Source: Acidobacteriota bacterium
Lineage (GTDB): Bacteria > Acidobacteriota > Thermoanaerobaculia > Multivoradales > JAHZIX01
Length of the DNA stretch: 5,822 nt
Direction: 5' to 3'
Assembly: GCA_020439725.1 (NCBI GenBank)
Contig: JAGQSE010000704.1
Coordinates: forward strand, 1-5,822
Shown piece after piece: positions 1-5,197 of the stretch. The position numbers and the translations under genes are program-made. Position 1 is the first letter of the stretch. The number at the start of each line of letters is the position of its first letter. The notes beneath the pieces are model-generated. The model ran no database searches. It was not told where the DNA came from and worked only from the letters and a program-made list of their open reading frames with translations.

Positions 1-124
1 CGGGGCGGACCCCGGTGCTCTCGATGACCCGCTCGACGAGGGGTTGGCGCAGCCACCACGGCACCGCGTACTCCACCACCCAGCCGCCGACGTTGCCCGC
101 CAGGTTGAGCTCGAGACAGCGGAA
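1..124. repeat. Near-identical direct repeat within the two ATP-grasp paralogues (left copy)
   Basis: Bases 1-124 match 1525-1648 at 122 of 124 positions; the differences are at 26/1550 and 86/1610. The repeat may continue left of the window. Directly to its right (125-181 against 1649-1705) I count about 11 mismatches in 57, so identity drops abruptly to about 81%. The block encodes the LELNLAGN...STGVRP segment. Confidence 0.9.
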
Positions 125-517
125 GCCCCCCGGGCCGTCGATGAAGTCGCACCGCCCGATGGCACCGGCGAGTCCGTTGGGCGGCTCGAGCCAGAGCATG
201 GCGAAGACCTCGTCCTCGAGACCGTAGAACTCGGCGATGGCCTCCGGGTCGTTGTCGAAGACGCGCTCGGGGAGGGTCTTGGCGAGCTTGACCACGCCCT
301 CCGTACCACGCCGGATCTGGGCGAGCTTCTCGGGGCCGATGAGCGTCGGCCACGGCTGCACCGGGTACGGTTCCTCCGTGAACCAGCCGCTGCCCTCGAG
401 CTGCTGCCAGGGCCAGGGAGCGCAGGCGTCGGGGTCGGCGGCGGCGGCCTCGGCCAGGTCGAGGGCCACCTGGGAGAGCTCTTTTTGGGCTCGTCGAACG
501 TCGTCGGGCAGACTCAT
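1..517 (-). CDS. Circularly permuted ATP-grasp-like protein, downstream tandem copy (partial, C-terminus outside window)
   Basis: The first 172 codons are visible, starting at ATG 517-515 and open at the left edge. I chose this start because GAGGAGG (523-529) lies five bases upstream, exactly as in the neighbouring paralogue. The protein begins MSLPDDVRRAQKEL and matches the paralogue from its residue 35 on; it lacks that copy's ~34-residue Pro/Ala-rich N-terminal extension. Over the shared WPTL-to-GVRP stretch I count about 13 differences in ~117 residues, and the final ~50 residues differ at one site. The visible part carries the motif GRCDFIDGP..FRCLELNLAGN, which resembles the acidic E-x-N segment of circularly permuted ATP-grasp enzymes related to glutathionylspermidine synthase. 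The part that would bind ATP phosphates lies outside the window, so activity cannot be judged. There is no signal peptide, so it is probably cytoplasmic. Substrate unknown. The gene is certain; the family call is moderate. Confidence 0.85.
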   Translation of the reverse strand, partial: MSLPDDVRRAQKELSQVALDLAEAAAADPDACAPWPWQQLEGSGWFTEEPYPVQPWPTLIGPEKLAQIRRGTEGVVKLAKTLPERVFDNDPEAIAEFYGLEDEVFAMLWLEPPNGLAGAIGRCDFIDGPGGFRCLELNLAGNVGGWVVEYAVPWWLRQPLVERVIESTGVRP

Positions 518-522
518 GGCAA

Positions 523-529
523 CCTCCTC
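523..529 (-). promoter_or_regulatory. Ribosome-binding site of the downstream ATP-grasp copy
   Basis: GAGGAGG on the minus strand, five bases before ATG 517. It is a strong anti-Shine-Dalgarno match, and sequence and spacing are identical to those of the upstream paralogue (2137-2143). This fixes both starts. Confidence 0.85.
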
Positions 530-586
530 GGGGCTCGGGGCCTCGAGACGTGGGGGGATTCGTGTCGAAGTGTCTCGCCGGACCGG

Positions 587-615
587 AGTATACGCATCGG
601 CGCCGGTGGGCAAAA
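587..615 (-). promoter_or_regulatory. Possible sigma70-type promoter for the downstream ATP-grasp copy
   Basis: On the minus strand TATACT (587-592) matches the -10 consensus at five of six positions. A weak -35 lies upstream: TTTTGC (610-615) with a 17-base spacer, or TTGCCC (608-613) with 15. Transcription would start near 580 and give a leader of about 60 bases. The -35 and spacer overlap the inverted repeat at 600-625. The -35 is poor, so this is a proposal. Confidence 0.35.
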
Positions 616-625
616 CCACCGGTGC
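600..625 (-). terminator. Hairpin after the upstream ATP-grasp gene (possible terminator or attenuator)
   Basis: A perfect 7-bp inverted repeat, ccggtgg (603-609) with ccaccgg (616-622), extends to about 10 bp with one G-U pair and closes on a 6-base loop. On the minus strand it begins 25 bases after the stop codon at 650. No T-run follows, so it is not a canonical intrinsic terminator; it could slow transcription, protect an RNA end or bind a protein. Confidence 0.35.
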
Positions 626-649
626 GCCGACGGCCTCGGTGCCCGGTCC

Positions 650-2131
650 TCAGACCTCGAACACGACCCCGCCGGTGGCGCCGTTCTCGACGCTGACGAT
701 GGCGTTGCCGTCGCGGGGCGCGACCCGCATGAAGGTGCCCGCGTACTCGCGGCCGACGCAGAAGGTTCCCCACACCGCGTTGTGCAACGCCCAGCCGCCG
801 CCTCGCAGCAGGTGGACGTAGGGCCACGACTCCTGGAACTCCTGCACCATCCATTCGCCGGAGGCCGCCGCGGTCTCGACCGCCGTCTCCCAGGCCGCCG
901 CCTCGGTGCCGCGGCCGACGATGACCGCGACGCCCCCCAGCCCCGTGGCACGCTTCAGGACGAAGTCCCCGCGGCGCGCCCGGAGCAGCGGCAGGAGGTC
1001 CTCCATCTCGCCGCGGTAACGAGTCCTGCGATCGCCGACGACCCGCCCCCAGGGCACGTGGTCCTCGAGCACCGAGCGCTCCTCCGCGTCGACCCGGTCC
1101 GATTCGGCGAGCTCCGAGAGCAGCGCCAGGTTGCGCTTGTCGACCAGGAGGCGCGTCACCGGCCCGTTGTAGAGCATGCATTGCTCGGCTTTGAAGGCAC
1201 GGAAGGCGACGCGCGGCGTGTCGAGATCGGCGTTGTACTCGAGGAGCCCGTGGACCCGCCGACCGTGGGCCAGGAGCTCGCCGCCGGCGCCCTCGGACAG
1301 CTCCGTGGCCTTGCGGCAAAGGATCAGCGAGCCGGTGAGCCCGAAGTCGAGCCCTTCGACCACCCGGCGATAGCGCTGGTCGAGCTCGGCCTGGACGGCG
1401 GGCGTCGCCTCGCAATCCTCGAAGACCAAGGCCGCCAGGTCGACCCGACCGCCGGTGGTGAGCCCCTGGCCGACGACGTCGCGAACCACGTGGGCGAAGA
1501 AGATCTCCATCGGTGAGCGGTAGACGGGGCGGACCCCGGTGCTCTCGATAACCCGCTCGACGAGGGGTTGGCGCAGCCACCACGGCACCGCGTACTCCAC
1601 CACCCAGCCACCGACGTTGCCCGCCAGGTTGAGCTCGAGACAGCGGAACCCGGCGGGCCCGTCGATGAAATCGCAGCGGCCGACGGCGCCGGCGAGACCG
1701 TTGGGCGGCTCGAGCCAGAGCGTCGCGAGGATCTCGTCCTCGAGACCGTAGAACTCCGCGATGCGCTCCGGGTCGCCGTCGAAGACCCGTTCGAAGAGAC
1801 TCTTGGCCAGGGCGACGACCCCCTCGGTGGCCCGGCGGATCTGCGCCAGCTTCTCGCTCCCGACCAGCGTCGGCCAGCCCTGGAGGCGCTCGCCCCCCGG
1901 CACCATCCACTCGCAGTCGCCCGAGGCCGTCCACGGCCACGGCGGGCAGCCGTCGGGATCGGTGATCGCCGCCTCGGCGAGGGCGAGAGCTGCGGGAGAG
2001 AGCTCCGCGTGGACCCGCCGGACGTCGTCGGTCAGGGTCCCGGCCGATCGCGTCTCGGCAGAGAGCACTTTGGCGAGCGCTGAATCGGCAGGCGGTGCAT
2101 CGGCGGGCGGGACGTGGGGAGACGGGGACAT
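650..2131 (-). CDS. Circularly permuted ATP-grasp-like protein, upstream tandem copy (complete)
   Basis: A 493-aa protein, starting at ATG 2131 behind GAGGAGG with a five-base gap. The reading frame stays open to 2215, but that start lacks an RBS. Visible segments: a Pro/Ala-rich N-terminal tail (1-34); GRCDFID...FRCLELNLAGN (151-172), like the E-x-N acidic segment of circularly permuted ATP-grasp proteins; LVDKRNLALLSE (329-340), like the N/DKR-LALLS motif; FVLKRATGLGG (390-400), the lysine and glycine-rich phosphate-binding segment; EWMVQEF (426-432), like the hinge Q-E motif; and a C-terminal VENGATGGVV (481-490). This order matches the glutathionylspermidine-synthase/circularly permuted ATP-grasp superfamily, whose known members form amide bonds using ATP. 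No signal peptide or membrane span is seen, so it is likely cytoplasmic. The substrate is unknown. The alpha-E and transglutaminase-like partners common near other circularly permuted ATP-grasp genes are absent here. It is followed 132 bases later by a close paralogue in the same direction. Gene certain, family moderate. Confidence 0.88.
   Translation of the reverse strand: MSPSPHVPPADAPPADSALAKVLSAETRSAGTLTDDVRRVHAELSPAALALAEAAITDPDGCPPWPWTASGDCEWMVPGGERLQGWPTLVGSEKLAQIRRATEGVVALAKSLFERVFDGDPERIAEFYGLEDEILATLWLEPPNGLAGAVGRCDFIDGPAGFRCLELNLAGNVGGWVVEYAVPWWLRQPLVERVIESTGVRPVYRSPMEIFFAHVVRDVVGQGLTTGGRVDLAALVFEDCEATPAVQAELDQRYRRVVEGLDFGLTGSLILCRKATELSEGAGGELLAHGRRVHGLLEYNADLDTPRVAFRAFKAEQCMLYNGPVTRLLVDKRNLALLSELAESDRVDAEERSVLEDHVPWGRVVGDRRTRYRGEMEDLLPLLRARRGDFVLKRATGLGGVAVIVGRGTEAAAWETAVETAAASGEWMVQEFQESWPYVHLLRGGGWALHNAVWGTFCVGREYAGTFMRVAPRDGNAIVSVENGATGGVVFEV
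1525..1648. repeat. Near-identical direct repeat within the two ATP-grasp paralogues (right copy)
   Basis: Partner of bases 1-124, in direct orientation at an offset of 1524 bases, with two mismatches. It lies inside the complete ATP-grasp gene and encodes roughly residues 162-202. Confidence 0.9.
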
Positions 2132-2136
2132 GGCGA

Positions 2137-2143
2137 CCTCCTC
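2137..2143 (-). promoter_or_regulatory. Ribosome-binding site of the upstream ATP-grasp copy
   Basis: GAGGAGG on the minus strand, five bases before ATG 2131. Just upstream on the mRNA an inverted repeat (AAGAGC 2162-2167 with GCTCTT 2145-2150, 11-base loop) ends a single base short of this site, so a small hairpin could influence ribosome access. Confidence 0.8.
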
Positions 2144-2207
2144 GAAGAGCAGCACAAAAGAGCTCTTGAGTGTGTCAGCATTCGCGCCTCCACCGCGAGA
2201 ACAATTT

Positions 2208-2231
2208 GCCGCCATGCCGCCATGCCGCCAT
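2208..2231. repeat. Three perfect tandem copies of GCCGCCAT
   Basis: The 8-bp unit gccgccat occurs three times without gap or mismatch, in the middle of the divergent intergenic region and outside any gene. It may be a slippage-prone microsatellite or a set of repeated binding sites. It sits upstream of both possible promoters. Confidence 0.8.
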
Positions 2232-2246
2232 CGAGGCCCGGAGCGC

Positions 2247-2275
2247 TTGCCATCGACGCCTTGCCGGCCGATACT
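2247..2275 (+). promoter_or_regulatory. Sigma70-like promoter of the alpha/beta hydrolase, probably giving a leaderless mRNA
   Basis: TTGCCA (2247-2252) matches the -35 consensus at five of six positions and GATACT (2270-2275) matches the -10 at four of six, with an ideal 17-base spacer. The -10 ends eight bases before ATG 2284, so transcription would begin about at the start codon. No Shine-Dalgarno sequence precedes this ATG, which agrees with leaderless translation. Confidence 0.5.
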
Positions 2276-2283
2276 CCGGCCCC

Positions 2284-3657
2284 ATGAGCGACCCGAGAAA
2301 CCCGCGCCCCCAGCCGCCCCCCGAAGCCCCGCGGATCACCGAGCGCCTGGCGCGCTGGTTCGGGACCCAGGATGCCGACGAGCGCCTACGGCTCGAGGGC
2401 GAGATCACCGCCGACCCCGCCTGGCAGCGCGAGCATCTTTCGGGCTGGCTCCACCGCCTGCACCGTCCGCCAGCGCTCAAGCCGGGACGCCACGACCTCG
2501 AGATCCCCGTGGGCTTCGACCAGCGTCGGCGCATGACGCTGCGCATCCCCCGCGGCTACACCCCCGACCGGCCGTGGCCGCTGATCCTCGCGCTGCATTC
2601 GGGCGGCAAGGACGGACCGAGCTTCCTGCCGCGGGCCGAGAAGGCGCTGGGCCCGCTGGTCGAGCGCTTCGTGCTGGCGGCGCCGACCAACTACCGCCAG
2701 ACGGTGATCGACGCGCCGGCCCCGTTCAGCGCCGAGCACCTGCTGGTCCTCCGCCACCTGCGCCGCGAGCTCCACCTCGACAGCGACCGGATCTACGCCC
2801 TGGGCTACTCGCTCGGTGGCTACGCCGCGTGGACCCTCGCCATCCTCCACACCGACCAGCTCGCCGGCGCGGTGCCGATGACCGCCACCTTCAGCGCCCC
2901 CGCCGACGTCGAGGGCCTGTGGGAGGCGCTGGCGCCCAACTTCGCGCACCTGCCGATCCTCCACGCCTGGGGCGCCAAGGACCGCACCCCCGTCCCCGGC
3001 TTCGAAGGCCGCCGCCGCCACTGCGGCACGATGTCCGAGATCAACCAGAGCTTCTCGCGCTTCCTCCGCGAGAAAGGCCTCGACGTCATCGACCACCCCG
3101 TCGCCGGCGCCGCCCACGGCGGCGTCTGGCCATCGAAAGGCCCGCTGCAGAAAGTCCTCGAAAGCCGCCGCATCGCCTACCCGAGACGCGTCGAGCACAC
3201 CTTCCGCCACGTCCACCAGGGTCACGCCTATTGGCTCGAAGCCCACCGCTGGCAGGGCGACGCCTGGGGCGAGCGCCTGCAGATCCCGCAACGCCCCGGC
3301 ATGTCGCGCGAGAAAGCCTTGGCGAGCACGGTGCTCCCCCGCCTCGGCTATCTCCAGGGCCGCATCGACGGCCAACGCCTGGACATCCGCCGCCGCCACG
3401 TCGCCGAGCTGACGGTGTGGATCGGTGAAGGCATGATCGACTGGCGCCAACCCGTCCACGTCTCCATCGACAACCTCCAAGCCTTCGAAGACCGCCTCCA
3501 CCCCAACCTCGGCGTCTGCCTCCGTGAAGTCGAGCGCACCGGTGACCGCGACCGCTTGCGGTGGGCTGGGGTGCGGGTGGATGAGAGGGGGCGGAGCGGC
3601 GCGGTGGAAGCGGCTACTGCCTTTCCGCGGCTGCCTGGGGAGGGTAGGGGGGCGTGA
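2284..3657 (+). CDS. Alpha/beta hydrolase (prolyl-oligopeptidase/esterase type) with extra C-terminal domain
   Basis: A 457-aa protein. The nucleophile elbow is GYSLGGYAAW with Ser176. The acid is probably Asp233 in GAKDRTPVP, and the base His278 in GAAHGGVWP, giving the order expected of the alpha/beta-hydrolase fold. LHSGG (104-108) is the likely oxyanion segment. The N-terminus (1-80) is Pro/Arg-rich with no signal peptide or membrane span, so it should be cytoplasmic. After the catalytic domain about 150 residues form a second domain (YPRRVEHTFRHVHQGHAYWLEA..., ending ...NLGVCLREVERTGDR). Such enzymes cleave esters or peptides; the substrate here is unknown. ATG 2284 was preferred to an upstream in-frame GTG at 2170 because the promoter lies between them. 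There is no Shine-Dalgarno site. The last ~30 residues (VDERGRSGAVEAATAF... to the stop) are encoded by G-rich DNA unlike the C-rich body and may not be native. It is divergent from the ATP-grasp gene. Confidence 0.85.
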   Translation: MSDPRNPRPQPPPEAPRITERLARWFGTQDADERLRLEGEITADPAWQREHLSGWLHRLHRPPALKPGRHDLEIPVGFDQRRRMTLRIPRGYTPDRPWPLILALHSGGKDGPSFLPRAEKALGPLVERFVLAAPTNYRQTVIDAPAPFSAEHLLVLRHLRRELHLDSDRIYALGYSLGGYAAWTLAILHTDQLAGAVPMTATFSAPADVEGLWEALAPNFAHLPILHAWGAKDRTPVPGFEGRRRHCGTMSEINQSFSRFLREKGLDVIDHPVAGAAHGGVWPSKGPLQKVLESRRIAYPRRVEHTFRHVHQGHAYWLEAHRWQGDAWGERLQIPQRPGMSREKALASTVLPRLGYLQGRIDGQRLDIRRRHVAELTVWIGEGMIDWRQPVHVSIDNLQAFEDRLHPNLGVCLREVERTGDRDRLRWAGVRVDERGRSGAVEAATAFPRLPGEGRGA

Positions 3658-3786
3658 GAGCTTATCTCTTGGGCTAGTCGGAGGGCGGAAGCGAAGCTGC
3701 TGGTCTCGTAATCCAAGCCACGTCACCGTCAAACGAGCACCGGTGCCCGCGGAAGCTGAAGCAGTCTAGATCTAAAGGCTACTGCC

Positions 3787-3802
3787 AGGAAGTCCAGTTC
3801 CT
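3787..3802. repeat. Small inverted repeat aggaa/ttcct
   Basis: A 5-bp stem, aggaa (3787-3791) with ttcct (3798-3802), and a 6-base loop. It directly abuts the longer inverted repeat beginning at 3803. Too short to be meaningful alone; recorded because the two are back to back. Confidence 0.45.
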
Positions 3803-3836
3803 CAAGAAATGGCTGATTATCGTGACTCATTTCTTG
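3803..3836. repeat. Perfect 9-bp inverted repeat caagaaatg/catttcttg
   Basis: caagaaatg (3803-3811) pairs perfectly with catttcttg (3828-3836) across a 16-base loop. It is AT-rich, unlike the high-GC background. There is no T-run on either side. It could be a recombinase or regulator binding site, or an RNA hairpin at the end of a transcript. Confidence 0.65.
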
Positions 3837-3854
3837 CCGCAGACTGAGCCTAGG

Positions 3855-3878
3855 GTGTCTGCCTAGGCGCAGAGACAC
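3855..3878. repeat. Bulged hairpin gtgtctgc/gcAGagacac with repeated gcctagg
   Basis: gtgtctgc (3855-3862) pairs with gc (3869-3870) and agacac (3873-3878), leaving a two-base bulge and a ctaggc loop. The palindromic gcctaggc at 3861-3868 repeats the gcctagg at 3848-3854. Confidence 0.5.
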
Positions 3879-3981
3879 ATTCTTGTGCGATGGGGTTGAT
3901 CGTCAGCCACTCCTCTGCTCTGGATCTGTTCGCAACCGACCCACACAGGGCTCTTTGCAGGAGGCAATGCTTCTTACAGCT

Positions 3982-4005
3982 CGATGGCTAAACTAGGCGC
4001 CATCG
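3982..4005 (-). terminator. Hairpin just downstream of the SIR2-like gene (possible terminator)
   Basis: A perfect 7-bp inverted repeat, cgatggc (3982-3988) with gccatcg (3999-4005), and a 10-base loop. On the minus strand it begins 21 bases after the TAG stop at 4027. No T-run follows, so intrinsic termination is uncertain; position is the main argument. Confidence 0.4.
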
Positions 4006-4026
4006 CCATATTCATTCATCACCATC

Positions 4027-5076
4027 CTATCGTAAAGCAAAACTCCGACGATATTCATCGAACAATTTCGAGCAGGTGAGATCATTCCTCACCTCAACCC
4101 TCCTCATTTCGCCTCCAGTCAGTGCCCCCACCTCCTCTTTAATCATCTGGCTATCCGATTCAGAGAGACCTAGCGCAGTACCGTAGGCGGTCTTCGGCGC
4201 GGAGCCGTCTTCGGTAGAGGAAAGCAACTTCATATTCATTGGGTGAAATGCAAACCCAAGAAAAATAAGCTGATCACATTCCCTTACCGCTCTCCGAATG
4301 GACTCGATGTCGCTGGCTTCCGGATCCGTCCCCTCTGTAAAGGTACGAATTTTCCCAGAGATACTCAAGAGGCTCTGCGACTGCGATAGAGCTCCAAAGC
4401 CGACTGGTGTTTCTTGCCTCTGCCAAGGAAGCGAGCCTACTCGCCCATAAGGATGATAGAGATTGAGAGTTGCCAGCATCTCAGCAACCTCATCCGACCC
4501 AAGTCTGTAGTAATTCCGCAGGGCCCAGTACAAGAAGTGCTCGAAGCAGCGATCGTAGTTGAACGAGATTACCGATAAATTGGACAGCCGCTCCAATAAA
4601 TCCCCCAACCGACAGTTCTCGGTAAGGATTTGAACAAACTTATTGAACCAAGTATCCTCCAACCGGCCGAAATCAAACCCCTCCTGGCCGCCCCGTTGAT
4701 TCACGCTAATAGCAGAAGAACCCTCAGCCTCCAAGATCGCCCGGGCGATACCCAACTTCCCAGCCGTCACAGTCTTTTCGTCATCCGCGTGTACATCTAA
4801 ATAGTTATCAATCGAGATTGCTTGAGGCATGGCATCTCTAATTTTCCAGCATGCATGCAAATATGGATTTATATTCCCTGCACCCTCCATGCGAACCTTA
4901 GCCTCAAATGCCGAATTGATTGCCTCCGAACCACTTATTCTCTTGAAACCATGCTCGTAGCGGATATCTATCAGCCGAGCGATTCGACCTTTGAGCTCTC
5001 GACCAACGGGAAGTCCTACTTCGCAGCTCGCGCCAGCGCCTAGGACGATGGTCGTCTTCCTTCTCGAGAGTGCCAT
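4027..5076 (-). CDS. Stand-alone SIR2-like protein, probable NAD-cleaving anti-phage effector
   Basis: A 349-aa protein. The start is ATG 5076, with AGGA eight bases upstream (5085-5088); the frame is open to 5133 but that start has no RBS and adds an odd Cys/Arg-rich stretch. Visible motifs: TTIVLGAGAS (8-17), the Rossmann NAD-binding loop; ISIDNYLDVH (87-96), a segment common in SIR2 defence proteins; VISFNYDRCFEHFL (169-182); HPYGRVG (208-214); and LIFLGFAFHPMN (270-281), the late Rossmann glycine motif. By analogy with SIR2 NADases such as ThsA, Asn173 and His208 are the candidate catalytic residues. There is no helix-turn-helix, membrane span, Argonaute or second effector domain. Family members in Thoeris, DSR and SIR2-Argonaute systems kill infected cells by depleting NAD. 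The gene has roughly 50% G+C in a roughly 70% setting and no evident partner gene, pointing to horizontal transfer. The SIR2 fold is well supported; the defence role is inferred. Confidence 0.87.
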   Translation of the reverse strand: MALSRRKTTIVLGAGASCEVGLPVGRELKGRIARLIDIRYEHGFKRISGSEAINSAFEAKVRMEGAGNINPYLHACWKIRDAMPQAISIDNYLDVHADDEKTVTAGKLGIARAILEAEGSSAISVNQRGGQEGFDFGRLEDTWFNKFVQILTENCRLGDLLERLSNLSVISFNYDRCFEHFLYWALRNYYRLGSDEVAEMLATLNLYHPYGRVGSLPWQRQETPVGFGALSQSQSLLSISGKIRTFTEGTDPEASDIESIRRAVRECDQLIFLGFAFHPMNMKLLSSTEDGSAPKTAYGTALGLSESDSQMIKEEVGALTGGEMRRVEVRNDLTCSKLFDEYRRSFALR

Positions 5077-5084
5077 TGATTCTT

Positions 5085-5088
5085 TCCT
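5085..5088 (-). promoter_or_regulatory. Ribosome-binding site of the SIR2-like gene
   Basis: AGGA on the minus strand, eight bases before ATG 5076, in a purine-rich AGGAAAGAA context. It supports this start over the in-frame ATG at 5133. No clear promoter is visible in the 121 bases upstream of the gene, so transcription may come from the YCII side. Confidence 0.6.
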
Positions 5089-5197
5089 ATACGCACTGGT
5101 TAGCGCGCGGCGTCGGCACAAGCAACACGCCAAGCGCTTCGCTCAATCGGGCGGCTGCGCCAGCAAACCACAAACACAGTCTACACATCCTCTGCCC

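Larger units (their letters stand above)
2132..2283. other. Divergent intergenic region between the ATP-grasp gene and the hydrolase
   Basis: These 152 bases separate two genes read in opposite directions and must hold both promoters. The hydrolase side has a convincing -35/-10 pair. For the ATP-grasp gene I see only a weak pair on the minus strand, TTGTTC (2199-2204) and AATGCT (2177-2182) with a 16-base spacer. The region also carries a 10-bp palindrome aagagctctt (2158-2167) and three 8-bp tandem repeats. Confidence 0.7.
3658..4026. other. Non-coding stretch of 369 bases between convergent genes, rich in inverted repeats
   Basis: I see no credible gene. G+C falls along this stretch from the hydrolase level toward that of the SIR2 gene. 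It holds a tRNA-Thr-like anticodon arm (3700-3716), a 10-bp palindrome gcaccggtgc (3737-3746), two abutting inverted repeats (3787-3836), a bulged hairpin (3855-3878) with two gcctagg copies, and a hairpin just after the SIR2 stop (3982-4005). None has a T-run typical of an intrinsic terminator. It probably contains the 3' boundaries of both converging transcripts and possibly an integration junction. Confidence 0.7.

Noticed and set aside
44..1516. Long plus-strand open frame (490 codons) across the ATP-grasp genes
   Set aside because: It lies antisense to two well-supported paralogous genes and crosses their spacer. Its translation is low-complexity and rich in Asp, Glu, Arg and Val, as expected of a GC-rich shadow frame, and it has no RBS.
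2170..2283. Upstream in-frame GTG start extending the hydrolase by 38 residues
   Set aside because: It would overlap the divergent promoter region and the tandem repeats, has no RBS, and adds an atypical Cys/His/Arg-rich stretch.
1761..3428. Plus-strand open frame of 555 codons running from the ATP-grasp gene into the hydrolase
   Set aside because: It is out of frame with the hydrolase and antisense to the ATP-grasp start, with a Pro/Arg-rich translation. A GC-driven artefact.
2386..3732. Long minus-strand open frame (448 codons) opposite the hydrolase
   Set aside because: Antisense to a hydrolase with a complete catalytic triad. The translation is Ala/Val/Glu/Gly-rich with no motif, typical of the opposite strand of high-GC genes.
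5077..5160. Integron attC-like site upstream of the SIR2 gene (GTTAGCG near CTAAC, and an imperfect gcgc..ggcgt hairpin)
   Set aside because: The core does not match GTTRRRY and there is no correctly placed R''/R' pair or second attC on the other side of the gene. The resemblance is superficial.
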